From CALGSZ01 sp042408955 (GTDB lineage: Bacteria > Chloroflexota > Chloroflexia > Thermomicrobiales > UBA6265): DNA of 64,000 nucleotides. Below, one piece after another: positions 16,500 to 26,001 of the stretch. The notes under the pieces are model-generated. The model did no database searches. It worked only from the letters and a program-made list of their open reading frames with translations, and had not been told where the DNA came from. The stretch is from positions 1 to 64,000 of the forward strand of contig JBHOQQ010000136.1 in the NCBI GenBank assembly GCA_042408955.1, in the 5' to 3' direction. Made by a program: the position numbers and the translations under genes. The number at the start of each line of letters is the position of its first letter. Position 1 is the stretch's first letter.

Positions 16500-17599
16500 C
16501 GTGGCACCTGCCGGCCCTGCTCGCCATTCGGATCGACACCGTCAAAGCCAGGACCGCCTTCCCGGCCAGGGAACCAGCATGCCACCCACTGGCCTGGCGC
16601 TGTCTCCCGCAACGGCGGCAACTCGGCGCAGCGCGCCTGCCGGCGAGGGCAGCGCGGGCGGAACCGGCACCCTTGGGGAGGCGCGAGCAGATCGGGTGGC
16701 AAACCGCCAATCGTGGCGAGCTTATCTTTGACATGCTCACCCAGCCGAGGTACCGACCTGAGCAGCCCCATGGTGTAGGGATGCTGCGGGTTGGAGAAGA
16801 GATCCTTGGCAGGACCTTGCTCGACGATCTTCCCCGCGTACATCACGATCACACGCTGGCACACCTCGGCCACGACGCCGAGATCATGGGTAATGAGGAT
16901 AATCGCCGTCCCAAAATCCCGGTTCAGCCCGACCATAAGATCGAGAATCTGCGCTTGGATAGTGACGTCGAGCGCGGTCGTCGGCTCATCAGCGATCAAG
17001 ACTTTGGGGTTACAGGCAAGAGCCATCGCGATCATCACACGCTGCCGCATGCCACCAGAGAACTGGTGTGGGTACGCGTGAAAACGATCTTCGGCCGCTG
17101 GTATTCCGACGCGCTTCAGCAGCTCAATTGCCCGCCGCTCCGCCTCTTCCCTGCTCAGGCCGAGGTGCAACATCAGTGGCTCACAGAGCTGATTGCCGAT
17201 GGTGTAGACAGGATTGAGCGATGTCATCGGATCCTGGAAGATCATCGCGATGTCGTTGCCTCGGATCTTCCGCATCTCCCGCTCCGGCAAGCGGACCAGA
17301 TCGCGTGTCTGCCCGCTAACCGTCAGGAGGATTTCCCCTTGCACGATGCGGCCCGGTGGGCTAGGCACGAGGCGCATGATGCTCAGCGATGTGACGCTCT
17401 TGCCACACCCGGATTCGCCCACAATACCGAGCGTTTCCCCCTCGCCGACATCGAAGGAGACGTCGTCAACGGCATGCACGACTCCTGCGCGGGTAAAAAA
17501 CTGTGTTGTGAGGTGCCGGACTCGCAGCACCGGCGCGATTCCGGTGGTGGATGTGTCAGATGCGGCAGGTGCGGGGGTGCTGGCAACCACGTTAGTCAT
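16496..17599 (-). CDS. oppD: Dipeptide/oligopeptide ABC transporter ATP-binding protein (OppD/DppD type)
   Basis: About 367 residues with Walker A GESGCGKSVT, MIFQDPMTSLNPVYTIG, FSGGMRQRVMIAMAL, LIADEPTTALD and ITHDLGVVAEV, plus the C-terminal CRFRPRCPRRQARC oligopeptide motif. It partners OppF on the inner face of the importer. The frame is open to 17638; I favour the ATG at 17599, which overlaps the oppC stop. A GTG at 17590 with AAAGGGG about 10 bases upstream is equally plausible. It is the third gene of the operon. Confidence 0.9.
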   Translation of the reverse strand: MTNVVASTPAPAASDTSTTGIAPVLRVRHLTTQFFTRAGVVHAVDDVSFDVGEGETLGIVGESGCGKSVTSLSIMRLVPSPPGRIVQGEILLTVSGQTRDLVRLPEREMRKIRGNDIAMIFQDPMTSLNPVYTIGNQLCEPLMLHLGLSREEAERRAIELLKRVGIPAAEDRFHAYPHQFSGGMRQRVMIAMALACNPKVLIADEPTTALDVTIQAQILDLMVGLNRDFGTAIILITHDLGVVAEVCQRVIVMYAGKIVEQGPAKDLFSNPQHPYTMGLLRSVPRLGEHVKDKLATIGGLPPDLLAPPQGCRFRPRCPRRQARCAELPPLRETAPGQWVACWFPGREGGPGFDGVDPNGEQGRQVPR

Positions 17600-18602
17600 T
17601 CCCCTTTGGATCAAGGGCATCCCGCAAGCCGTCACCAAGGAAGGTAAAGCCGAGCATCGTCAACCCGATAGCGAGCACGGGGAAGACGAGCATATGCGGA
17701 TCGCTCTGGATATCTCCGGTCCGCCGGGCCGCCTCGCCCACCATTTGGCCCCAGCTTGCGTCTGGTGGGCGGATGCCAACGCCAACGAAGCTGATGGCCG
17801 CTTCGGTGAAGATCGCCGTGGGGATACCGAACGTCGCCGCGACGATAATCGGTGTCAAGCTATTCGGGAGGAGATGGCGCAGCACGATATACGGTCCGCT
17901 CGCACCGGCAACTCGGGAAGCTTTGACAAATTCCTGCTCTCGAAGACTGAGGAACTGCGCGCGAATGAGCCGGGCCTCTGTCACCCAGGCAATCAGCCCG
18001 ATGCCTAGGAAGATGTTCTTTAGGCCCGCTCCGAAGGCATTGACGAACATCAACACCAGCAGCACTTGCGGGATCGTGAACACCACGTCCACGAAGCGCA
18101 TGATGATGTTATCGACTCTCCCGCCATAATACCCGGCGATCGAGCCGACAGGGATGGCGATCGCCAGAACGATGGCGTACGAGACGACTCCGACGAGGAG
18201 CGACACCCGAGCGCCGTACATCATGCGGCTAAAAATGTCGCGGCCATTGCGATCGAGACCAAACGGCCATGTCCAACTCGGCGGATAGCGAGCCAGCCGG
18301 ACGTCCACGACCTCGCTCTCATCGTACGGTGCAAGCAATGGCGCAAAAATCGCGATCAACATGAAGGTAACGACGATTACGAGCCCCAGGACGGCGAGCC
18401 GGTTCCGGATGAGACGCCTCCACGCATCGCCCCACAGACTCGCATGGCGGCGGATTCCGGCCTCACCCTCGGCGCCGAGCACTTCCAACGGCGCAGCTTC
18501 GGCTTCTGCCATCGGTGCCGGGAATGCCGCTGCATCGTCCCGCAGCGCGCGGTCTAGGTCGTCAATCGGGCGGTCGGTGGGATGAACAGAAGAGTGCGTC
18601 AT
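17592..18602 (-). CDS. oppC: Dipeptide/oligopeptide ABC transporter permease (OppC/DppC type)
   Basis: 336-residue inner-membrane permease. A cytoplasmic N-terminus of about 70 residues is followed by a first span (LAVLGLVIVVTFMLIAIFAPLL), the extracellular W-P-F-G-L-D-R-N-G-R-D-I-F-S-R motif, and five further spans. The EAA-loop REQEFVKASRVAGASG contacts the ATPases. I chose the ATG at 18602 just after the oppB stop (18613); an upstream ATG at 18656 would lie within oppB. The N-terminal acidic tail (residues 15-50) is longer than in classical OppC. Confidence 0.92.
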   Translation of the reverse strand: MTHSSVHPTDRPIDDLDRALRDDAAAFPAPMAEAEAAPLEVLGAEGEAGIRRHASLWGDAWRRLIRNRLAVLGLVIVVTFMLIAIFAPLLAPYDESEVVDVRLARYPPSWTWPFGLDRNGRDIFSRMMYGARVSLLVGVVSYAIVLAIAIPVGSIAGYYGGRVDNIIMRFVDVVFTIPQVLLVLMFVNAFGAGLKNIFLGIGLIAWVTEARLIRAQFLSLREQEFVKASRVAGASGPYIVLRHLLPNSLTPIIVAATFGIPTAIFTEAAISFVGVGIRPPDASWGQMVGEAARRTGDIQSDPHMLVFPVLAIGLTMLGFTFLGDGLRDALDPKGND

Positions 18603-18612
18603 TGACGTCTCA

Positions 18613-19551
18613 TCAGTAGCGGATTCGCGGATCGATGAGCCCGTAAACGAGGTCAACGACTACGTTCATGATCGCAAGGAAGACGCCGTAGATCAGCGTA
18701 ACCGCGAGAATCATGGGCTGATCCTTGGTGTCCATGCTTTCCACATAATACTTGCCCATTCCCGGCACGTTGAACACTTTTTCGACGAAGAACGATCCAG
18801 TGCCTACCGCAGCAAAGATCGGGCCAATCAAGGTCACGACCGGGATCAAGGCATTCTTGAGCACATGCTTCAGGATGACTTTGCGCTCGGCCAGACCCTT
18901 CGCCCGGGCGGTGCGGACATAGTCGGAGCGAATCACATCAATCATGCACGAGCGCGTATAGCGGGCAAGCGTGGCGAGGGGCGCGGCGCCGAGCGCAATC
19001 GTGGGCAGAATCCAGTCCTGCGGCCGCTCCCAGCCGCCGACGTTAAATCCCAAATCAATCCCACGGCCCGGCAGCCACACGGCAAAGACCAGAATAAGGA
19101 GATAGCCCATGACAAAGCTTGGCATGCTGTAGAACAAAATGGCGACGGTGATGGAGATGTAGTCAAGGATGCCGTTTTGATTAACGGCGGCGAGAATCCC
19201 GAGTGTCATGCCGACAATGACAGCGAACAGCGTCGCCATGGTGCCGAGGTGCAACGAGATCGGAAACGTGCGGGCGATAATGTCCCGCACTTCTTGACCC
19301 CGCCAGACATACGATTCTCCGAAGTCACCATGGAGGGAATTCCAGATATACAGGACAAACCGGACGTAGAGGGGCCGGTCTAATCCGTACATCTTCTCCA
19401 GTCGCGCGATCGTTTCTGGTGCCACACGATCCATATTCGCCAGGGCGAATGGACTCCCAGGCGTCAGGCGCATAATGACAAACGTAATCGCGGTCATGGC
19501 GAGAAGGGTAGGGAGAAGCCAGAGGATTCGTGAGATTGCGTACCGTAGCAT
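18613..19551 (-). CDS. oppB: Dipeptide/oligopeptide ABC transporter permease (OppB/DppB type)
   Basis: 312-residue permease with six spans. It begins with MLRYAISRILWLLPTLLAMTAITFVIMRLTPG-type sequence, and the EAA loop is YVRTARAKGLAERKVILKHVLKNALIPVVT. It ends with the family's usual VVDLVYGLIDPRIRY. It forms the translocation pore with OppC. First gene of the operon, it is read from the promoter at 19662-19690 with a leader of about 100 nt. No oppA is upstream; hslU, with its own terminator, comes next. Confidence 0.93.
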   Translation of the reverse strand: MLRYAISRILWLLPTLLAMTAITFVIMRLTPGSPFALANMDRVAPETIARLEKMYGLDRPLYVRFVLYIWNSLHGDFGESYVWRGQEVRDIIARTFPISLHLGTMATLFAVIVGMTLGILAAVNQNGILDYISITVAILFYSMPSFVMGYLLILVFAVWLPGRGIDLGFNVGGWERPQDWILPTIALGAAPLATLARYTRSCMIDVIRSDYVRTARAKGLAERKVILKHVLKNALIPVVTLIGPIFAAVGTGSFFVEKVFNVPGMGKYYVESMDTKDQPMILAVTLIYGVFLAIMNVVVDLVYGLIDPRIRY

Positions 19552-19661
19552 CGTCGCTCCGTAGCGTCTCGGTTTGCTTGCTCACCCGCCTCCCCTGAGC
19601 GGGGATTTTCAGAAGCCATCGGTAAACCTGGCTCCAACCGTGGCAATGTGAACGCGGCCGG

Positions 19662-19690
19662 ACTGTACCACCCCCTTTCGAGCGCGTCAA
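19662..19690 (-). promoter_or_regulatory. Sigma70-type promoter of the oppBCDF operon
   Basis: On the minus strand TTGACG (19690-19685), a 17-base spacer and TACAGT (19667-19662). The start is predicted near 19655, about 100 bases before oppB. Confidence 0.75.
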
Positions 19691-19741
19691 GAATTCAGGC
19701 CCACCGGCAGCAAGGCATTACTGCAACGCTTGACGCTGTTC

Positions 19742-19784
19742 CTCAAGAAAGCAACGCGGCGGGAATCGCTCCCCGCCGCTTGCT
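19742..19784 (-). terminator. Terminator hairpin after hslU
   Basis: A 13-bp stem with one bulged G (arms 19750-19763 and 19772-19784, core GCGGCGGG/CCCGCCGC) lies about 45 bases beyond the hslU stop and is followed on the minus strand by TTTCTT. The strong stem and modest U-run fit a terminator separating hslVU from oppBCDF. Confidence 0.65.
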
Positions 19785-19829
19785 ACCGATGCGTATTCCT
19801 CGTTGGATTGCCAGATACGATCGGCTGGA

Positions 19830-21323
19830 TCAGAGAATAAAGTTGCTCAGATCCTCATCGGCGGCGATTTCGCCGACGCGCTTGATCACAAAGTCGCGGT
19901 CGATGAGCACCGTCTGCCCCTTGTACTTCGGCGCGTCGAAGGAGACTTCCTCCACCACGCGCTCGACGATCGTTTGAAGCCTGCGAGCGCCAATATCCTC
20001 TGTCCTGGCATTGACCTGGCTCGCTAGCCGCGCCATTTCGCGGAGGGCATCTTCGGTAAACTGCAGGTCGATACCCTCGGTCGCGAGCAACGCTTGATAT
20101 TGCTTGGTAAGCGCGTTTTCCGGCTCCGTGAGGATGCGATACAGGTCATCCTCGGACAAGCTATTGAGCTCGACCCGGATCGGGAACCGACCCTGAAGCT
20201 CCGGGATGAGGTCGGACGGCCGGGAATTGTGGAAAGCTCCAGCGGCGATGAACAAGATGTGATCGGTGCGCACCGGTCCATAGCGCGTCATCACCACCGA
20301 ACCCTCGACGATCGGCAGTAGGTCGCGCTGAACGCCTTCCCCGGAGACATCGGCGCCGTAATCTCCATTGGAGGTGATCGTCTTGTCTATCTCGTCGAGG
20401 AAGACGACGGCGGCCTCCTCCACCCGCTCGATTGCCTCGTCTACGACCGCGTCAAAATCAACCAGCCGATTCGCCTCTTGCTGAGTCAGGATGCGCTTTG
20501 CCTCCCGAACCGAGACGCGCCGGCGCAATGTCCGCCTCGGCACGAGCCCGTCGAGGAAATCCCGGAACGTGCTTTGAAGCTCATCGGGAGCAAACTCTTC
20601 TGCCCACTCCAGCGGATTGTAATCCTCGAAATCGTAATCGGTATCGATTTCGATCTCGACCGTTTCTTCGTCAAGCGCATGGTCGTTGAGCAGCCGCAGC
20701 AGGCGCTTGCGCTCCCGTTCGAGGCGCCGTTGCGCCGCGAGTTGTTGCCGCTCAGAGGCTGCCTCGTCCTCGGCAGCGCCCTTCGCTGCTTGCTTCCGAC
20801 CGTTGCGGGAAGGCCGCTTCTGCAGGAACTGCTCAAGGAGAAGGTCGGCCAGCCGCTGGGCGGCGATCCGGCTCGCTTCGTCCTTAACCTGCTCAAGCCG
20901 GCGACCGTGGAGCATGCTGATCGCAATTTCGACCAGATCACGAACGATCGATTCCACATCGCGGCCGACAGAGCCCACCTCGGTAAACTTGGTGGCCTCG
21001 ACCTTGAGGAACGGCGCATCAACGATTTTGGCTACGCGGCGGGCAATCTCAGTCTTTCCAACTCCCGTCGGGCCGATCATCAAGATATTCTTTGGTTGTA
21101 CCTCATGCCGCAAATGTTCAGGCAGGAGCTGCCGGCGATACCGGTTGCGTAGCGCGATCGCCACCGCCCGCTTCGCATCCTGCTGACCAATGACGTACTT
21201 ATCGAGCTCAGCCACAATCTCCGCAGGCGTCAAATTCTCCATGATCACCCGCGGGCTTGCCATTTCGGAGCCTGAGCGCGAGGATGGGCTGCTCTTTTCA
21301 GCCCGGCGAGCTGCCTCGGCCAT
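19830..21323 (-). CDS. hslU: ATP-dependent protease ATPase subunit HslU (ClpY)
   Basis: 497-residue AAA+ unfoldase that feeds proteins to HslV. An N-terminal LTPAEIVAELDKYVIGQ, Walker A GPTGVGKTEIARR, the pore motif region VEATKFTEVGSVGRDVESIVRDL, a charged I-domain (about 145-275), Walker B VVFLDEIDK, and the sensor region HILFIAAGAFHNSRPSDLIPELQGRFPIRV are all present. It ends in DLSNFIL, the C-terminal tail that docks into HslV. The start codon overlaps the hslV stop (TGATG at 21323), so the pair is translationally coupled, with protease first. Confidence 0.97.
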   Translation of the reverse strand: MAEAARRAEKSSPSSRSGSEMASPRVIMENLTPAEIVAELDKYVIGQQDAKRAVAIALRNRYRRQLLPEHLRHEVQPKNILMIGPTGVGKTEIARRVAKIVDAPFLKVEATKFTEVGSVGRDVESIVRDLVEIAISMLHGRRLEQVKDEASRIAAQRLADLLLEQFLQKRPSRNGRKQAAKGAAEDEAASERQQLAAQRRLERERKRLLRLLNDHALDEETVEIEIDTDYDFEDYNPLEWAEEFAPDELQSTFRDFLDGLVPRRTLRRRVSVREAKRILTQQEANRLVDFDAVVDEAIERVEEAAVVFLDEIDKTITSNGDYGADVSGEGVQRDLLPIVEGSVVMTRYGPVRTDHILFIAAGAFHNSRPSDLIPELQGRFPIRVELNSLSEDDLYRILTEPENALTKQYQALLATEGIDLQFTEDALREMARLASQVNARTEDIGARRLQTIVERVVEEVSFDAPKYKGQTVLIDRDFVIKRVGEIAADEDLSNFIL

Positions 21324-22078
21324 CAGTCCACCTCCGCATCATCACCATCGTTCGCCTCTTCCTCCGGAGTTCCTTCGCGCTCCTCCTCCTCGTCGTCATC
21401 ATCGTCCGCGGCCATTGATCCGGGCGAGTCTGATTGCAATGGCATGCTCTCGACCGAGACACCCGTCGCCGGTGCGCCGCTCTCCTCCTGTGATCTCGGC
21501 AAGCCGACTGACTCAATCGTGAAGTGATCGTTCGTAAAGATACAGATTTCAGCGGCGATGCGCATCGCGGCTTCGACGACGGCGCGCGCATCGAGGTTTG
21601 TGTGAGCGAGCAATGCCTTGGCGGCCGCCGTCGCGTACGGCGCTCCCGATCCGATGGCCGCGATGCCATCGTCGGGCTCGATGACATCGCCATCGCCTGA
21701 GAGCACGAGCAGTGATTCAACATCAGCGACGATCAGCTGGGCTTCCAGCCGGCGCAAATACCGGTCCGTCCGCCACTCTTTGGCGAGCTCGACGGCAGCG
21801 CGCCGGAGATTGCCATCCCACGATTTCAGCTGCATCTCGAACTTGCCAAAGAGGGTCAGCGCGTCGGCAACGGCCCCGGCAAAGCCAGCAAGCACCTGAC
21901 CATCGTGCAGCAGGCGAATCTTGCGGGCACCGTGCTTGAGCACTACGTCGCCCATGGTGACTTGCCCGTCGCCCGCTAACGCCACGGCGCCGTCACGCTT
22001 GACGCCCAGAATCGTCGTCGCATGGATGCGACGCTCAGGGAAATAGTAGACGCGAGGAATCACGGAAAGAGGGTCCAA
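21323..22078 (-). CDS. hslV: ATP-dependent protease peptidase subunit HslV (ClpQ) with acidic C-terminal tail
   Basis: Ntn-hydrolase protease subunit, 251 residues against about 175 in E. coli. The mature enzyme should start at Thr21, in HATTILGVKRDG; relative to it Asp17 and Lys33 (GARK) of the active site are kept. This predicts a 20-residue propeptide if the TTG at 22078 is the start, or 15 if the GTG at codon 6 is used; neither has a good ribosome site. The core ends near residue 191. The last 60 residues are unlike HslV elsewhere: low-complexity and acidic, with DDDDDEEEERE and EEEANDGDDAEVD. The tail would project from the outer face of the ring. Confidence 0.93.
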   Translation of the reverse strand: MDPLSVIPRVYYFPERRIHATTILGVKRDGAVALAGDGQVTMGDVVLKHGARKIRLLHDGQVLAGFAGAVADALTLFGKFEMQLKSWDGNLRRAAVELAKEWRTDRYLRRLEAQLIVADVESLLVLSGDGDVIEPDDGIAAIGSGAPYATAAAKALLAHTNLDARAVVEAAMRIAAEICIFTNDHFTIESVGLPRSQEESGAPATGVSVESMPLQSDSPGSMAADDDDDEEEEREGTPEEEANDGDDAEVD

Positions 22079-22217
22079 TCATACGAATGCCGGGTGCCTC
22101 ACGGACCTCCCGGCGCCACCTTGTGGACGCCCACTGGCGCCCATCTCACCAGGAGAAATTGTACTGTACGGACCCCATCCGTATCAGCCTCTTCCGCGTG
22201 GCACGCGCCACCAATCT

Positions 22218-24437
22218 CTACCCCGCCTTGGCCAGGGTCTCGCCCTCGTGACCACATTGCGGGCAGCGAATCTGTCCACGCCGGCCCATCTCCACCATGT
22301 AGGAGCCGCAACGGGGGCAGGTGACATCCACCGGCTTGTTCCAAGCCACGAAATCGCAGTCCGGGTAGCGGTCGCAGCCGTAGAATGTCCGCCCTTTCTT
22401 CGAGCGTCGCTCGACCACCTGTCCCTCTTTGCACTTCGGGCAGGCAATGCCGATCTTTTCGAGGAGCGGCCGGGAATTGCGGCACTCCGGGAAACCGCTG
22501 CATGCTAGGAATTTTCCGTATCGCCCGAGCTTGATCACCATGGGGCGCCCGCATTTCTCGCACGTTTCTCCAGACGGCTCGTCCTTGAGCCGGACACGCT
22601 GGATAGATTCCTCAGCCCGCTTCAACGTCTCCGTAAACGGCTCATAGAACTCGCGCATCGTTGGCACCCAGGCACGTTCGCCAGCCGCGATCTCATCGAG
22701 CTCCTCCTCCATTCGGGAGGTAAAGCCAATGTCGAAGATTCGCGGGAAGTGCTCGACAAGCAGGTCGTTGACGATCATGCCGAGCTCGGTGGGGACGAGC
22801 TTCTTGTTCTCGGATGTGACATACGACCTCGCTTGCAGCGTGGCGATGGTCGGGGCGTACGTGCTCGGCCGGCCGATGCCCTGCTCCTCCAATGCCTTCA
22901 CCAGCGTTGCCTCAGTAAACCGCGGAGGTGGCTGGGTGAAATGTTGCTCGGGGAGCAGCCGGACCAGGTCGAGCTCCTCACCTTGGAGCAAGACCGGCAA
23001 CGCCCCCTGGTCGAGCTCGTCGGTATCCCCATCGTCTCGGCCCTGGGTATACACCGCCATAAAACCTGGGAATTTGAGCACCGAGCCGGTAGCCCGGAAG
23101 ATAAATGGGGGCTCCCCGCCGGCCGCAAGCTGCTCCGGCTTCCCGGCAGCGATGTCAACAGTGGTGCTATCGAGAACCGCGGGCGCCATCTGGCTGGCGA
23201 TGAACCGCTGCCAGATCAATTGGTACAACCGGAACTGCTGCGGTGTGAGATAGGCCCGCACACTCTCCGGCTCCCGTTGGGGCGCCGTTGGGCGGATCGC
23301 CTCGTGCGCTTCCTGCGCTCCCTTTGCCTTGCGGGTATAGACCGGCGGCTTCTCCGGCACGTACTCAGGACCGAATTTGACGCTGATGACCGCGCGCGCC
23401 GCTTGCTGCGCCGACGCCGCAACATTCGTCGAATCGGTGCGCATGTAGGTGATCAGCCCTTGGGTGCCATCGGGCCCGAGATCCACCCCCTCATAAAGCT
23501 CCTGCGCAATTTGCATGGTGCGGCGCACGGGAAAATTCAGTTTTCGCGACGCCTCCTGCTGCAACGTGCTCGTGGTAAACGGAGGGGCTGGCCGCCGTTG
23601 CGTCTCTCGCTTCGTGACGCTGCTGACCCGATACACCGCGCCAGCCAATTGACCGACGATGCGCTGGGTCTCCTCACCCGTTTTCAGCTCGGCTTTCTTG
23701 CCGCTAATGCGATGCAGCGTGGCACGGAACACCTCCCGCCGCTTTGCCGTCTTCTCGGTGCGCTTGGCCAGCTCCGCATCGAGCGTCCAATACTCGACGG
23801 GGACGAACTGCTGGATCTCCCGCTCCCGCTCCACCACCAGGCGCAATGCCGCGGTTTGCACCCGACCCGCGGACAAGCCACGCTTCACCTTCTTCCACAG
23901 GAGAGGGCTGACGCCATAGCCGACCAGCCGGTCGAGAACCCGGCGCGCTTGCTGCGCATCGACCAAGTTCATGTCAATGTCCCGCGGCTGACGCATCGCC
24001 TCGGTCACAGCCTCCGGGGTGATCTCATGAAAGACGACTCGCCGCACTGGCTTAGAGCGCGCGTTCGTCACTTCGACCAGATGCCAGGCAATCGCCTCCC
24101 CTTCCCGGTCAGGGTCGGTGGCGAGAATGACTTCCTGCGCGCTTTCCACGCTATCCCGGAGTTCCTTTACGATCTTGGATTTGTCGCGCGGCACGAGGTA
24201 GGTTGGCGTGAAGCCGTCCTCGACATTCACTCCAAGCGTGCTCTTCGGGAGATCACGGACGTGCCCCATCGAGGCCTTCACGGTGAAGCCGCGGCCAAGA
24301 TATTTCCCTATCGTTTTGGCCTTCGCTGGCGATTCTACGATCACCAAGCGGCCCTGGCCGCGCGGCGATTCGCGCGTCGTCGCTCGCTTCTTCGATGTCT
24401 CTTTCTCGGTATCCTGTTCTTCTTTCGCTCTGGGCAT
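22218..24437 (-). CDS. topA: DNA topoisomerase I
   Basis: Type IA topoisomerase of about 739 residues from the ATG at 24437. The TOPRIM domain begins RLVIVESPAKAKTIGKYLG and has the acidic DPDREGEAIAWHL. The catalytic tyrosine is in GLITYMRTDST, and SAGRVQTAALRLV and RPSTYAPTIATLQ are conserved. At the C-terminus three zinc ribbons follow (CEKCGRPM...CSGFPEC, CPKCKEG...CDRYPDC, CPRCGS...CPQCG), the last ending near the stop. It relaxes negatively supercoiled DNA. A lysine/glutamate-rich N-terminal 30 residues precede the TOPRIM domain. It is read from the promoter at 24554-24582 and lies about 140 bases upstream of hslV. Confidence 0.96.
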   Translation of the reverse strand: MPRAKEEQDTEKETSKKRATTRESPRGQGRLVIVESPAKAKTIGKYLGRGFTVKASMGHVRDLPKSTLGVNVEDGFTPTYLVPRDKSKIVKELRDSVESAQEVILATDPDREGEAIAWHLVEVTNARSKPVRRVVFHEITPEAVTEAMRQPRDIDMNLVDAQQARRVLDRLVGYGVSPLLWKKVKRGLSAGRVQTAALRLVVEREREIQQFVPVEYWTLDAELAKRTEKTAKRREVFRATLHRISGKKAELKTGEETQRIVGQLAGAVYRVSSVTKRETQRRPAPPFTTSTLQQEASRKLNFPVRRTMQIAQELYEGVDLGPDGTQGLITYMRTDSTNVAASAQQAARAVISVKFGPEYVPEKPPVYTRKAKGAQEAHEAIRPTAPQREPESVRAYLTPQQFRLYQLIWQRFIASQMAPAVLDSTTVDIAAGKPEQLAAGGEPPFIFRATGSVLKFPGFMAVYTQGRDDGDTDELDQGALPVLLQGEELDLVRLLPEQHFTQPPPRFTEATLVKALEEQGIGRPSTYAPTIATLQARSYVTSENKKLVPTELGMIVNDLLVEHFPRIFDIGFTSRMEEELDEIAAGERAWVPTMREFYEPFTETLKRAEESIQRVRLKDEPSGETCEKCGRPMVIKLGRYGKFLACSGFPECRNSRPLLEKIGIACPKCKEGQVVERRSKKGRTFYGCDRYPDCDFVAWNKPVDVTCPRCGSYMVEMGRRGQIRCPQCGHEGETLAKAG

Positions 24438-24553
24438 AGTAATCCTGCAACTCTCCTGGGTTTGCTTTGCTCTCGCTGACAACCACAGGCGGGAGGATCG
24501 GTACGATCACGATGATAGCGCGAGGGTGGCAGGCAGATCGCGTTCCGCGCCCA

Positions 24554-24582
24554 ACCATAGCGACGGAAATCGAAGGTGTCAA
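24554..24582 (-). promoter_or_regulatory. Sigma70-type promoter of topA
   Basis: Minus strand TTGACA (24582-24577), 17-base spacer, TATGGT (24559-24554). It lies between dprA and topA and predicts a leader of about 110 nt. Confidence 0.75.
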
Positions 24583-24626
24583 GCCGCCGGGCTCCTCTCC
24601 GCCAGCTACGCACGAACGATGACGAC

Positions 24627-25742
24627 TTACAAGCGAACATAGTGCTGAGCACCAGCGTTGCGCACCACGCCCTTCAGTTCCATCATCGTCAGCAGCGCCG
24701 ATGCCGCCGAAATCTCTAGATTCGCTGCTGCGGCAAGATCGTCAATGTGCTGTGGCTCAGCAGTCAGAAGCGCCAGCAGCCGCCGCTCATCATCGGTCAT
24801 GGGCAAGGCTTGTTGGACTGCAGTCTGCTCCCGGCGCCGCAGCAATTGCAAGTCCTCAAGAATATCCTCCGCGCTCAGCACCGCGCGTGCCCCATCGCGA
24901 AGCAAGCGGTTGCTCCCCTGCGTCGCATGGGACAGCACCGCGCCAGGCACCACGAAGACGTCTCTCCCTTGGTCGGCCGCGAAGTCGCAGGTGATAAGCG
25001 CGCCACTCTTCTCTGGAGCCTCGACGATGACCACGCCGAGAGACAAGCCAGAGATGATGCGATTGCGCGGCGGGAAATTGACCGCATCGGGCTGAGTGTC
25101 CGGAGGGTAATCCGAAATGAGCGCACCCGCGTTCACGATCCTTTGGGCGAGGTGCCGGTGTTCGGGTGGATAGATGACGTTGACTCCGCTTCCCAGCACG
25201 GCAAGCGTCCGGCCACCGGCATCGAGCGCTGCCTGGTGAGCCACCCCATCAATTCCTCTCGCTAGTCCAGAGACGATGGTGACTCCGGCTTCGGCAAGCT
25301 CCCGCGCCAGTCGCGACGCGATCTCACGCCCACCGGCCGTTGCCCTCCGGGTCCCAACGATAGCGACCGCCGTGGCATCGTCCGACTGGAGCGTGCCACG
25401 CACGTAGAGCACAGGGGGCGGCGACGGGATCTGTGCGAGGAGCGGCGGGTAATCCGCATCTGCAAGCGTCACCACGCGCACGCCGAGCTTTTCGAGACGC
25501 TCGACTTCCTTTTCAAGGGCCAGCGTTGCCCGCGTTTGGACGAGGCTTTCGACGGACCGCTCGTCGAGGACCGCACGAAGCTGGCTCACCGGCGCATGCC
25601 AGGCCGCTCGTAGTGAGCCAAAAGCCTCAAGCAATCGCTGGATTCGCATTGGGCCGATGTATGGCGCTCGGTGGAAGCCAATCCAATACACCCGCTCCTC
25701 ATCGGCCATTGCCCCCTGCGCCGGCTCAGCAATCTGCACCAT
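24627..25742 (-). CDS. dprA: DNA-processing protein DprA (Smf)
   Basis: About 371 residues from the ATG at 25742, behind GGGGGA (25706 is an alternative). The frame is open further upstream but that part does not look coding. An N-terminal SAM-like helical region is followed by the Rossmann-like DprA core: VAIVGTRRATAGGREIASRLA, IVSGLARGIDGVAHQAAL, LAVLGSGVNVIYP, NFPPRNRIISGLSLGVVIVEAPEKSGALIT and FVVPGAVLSHATQGSNRLLRDGA. A C-terminal winged-helix (DERRLLALLTAEPQHIDDLA) completes the protein. It loads RecA onto incoming single-stranded DNA, so natural uptake or general ssDNA handling is implied. topA follows downstream with its own promoter. Confidence 0.95.
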   Translation of the reverse strand: MVQIAEPAQGAMADEERVYWIGFHRAPYIGPMRIQRLLEAFGSLRAAWHAPVSQLRAVLDERSVESLVQTRATLALEKEVERLEKLGVRVVTLADADYPPLLAQIPSPPPVLYVRGTLQSDDATAVAIVGTRRATAGGREIASRLARELAEAGVTIVSGLARGIDGVAHQAALDAGGRTLAVLGSGVNVIYPPEHRHLAQRIVNAGALISDYPPDTQPDAVNFPPRNRIISGLSLGVVIVEAPEKSGALITCDFAADQGRDVFVVPGAVLSHATQGSNRLLRDGARAVLSAEDILEDLQLLRRREQTAVQQALPMTDDERRLLALLTAEPQHIDDLAAAANLEISAASALLTMMELKGVVRNAGAQHYVRL

Positions 25743-26001
25743 CGTCCCCCGCTGCTCCCTCCACGTTTCGCCATGCCTTCCCCAGCGCCATTCGCGGTGC
25801 CCCATGCGCGACCCTGGATAACAAGGGAGCATACGCGACGAAGGCGCTCGCCATCCGCTGGTTCTATCTTGGCTATACTCTCCTTGTCCTGTCCTGGCAA
25901 GGGCCTCTGGTGACGCGGTCCCGCTCGTGGAGATCGGCCGCATCAGCAGTGGTGCCCTCCACCAGGAGCAGATTGGCACACGGAGCAGGGTTAGCAAACA
26001 C

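Noticed and set aside
22749..24479. 576-codon plus-strand open frame
   Set aside because: It is the antisense shadow of topA, which has all family motifs.
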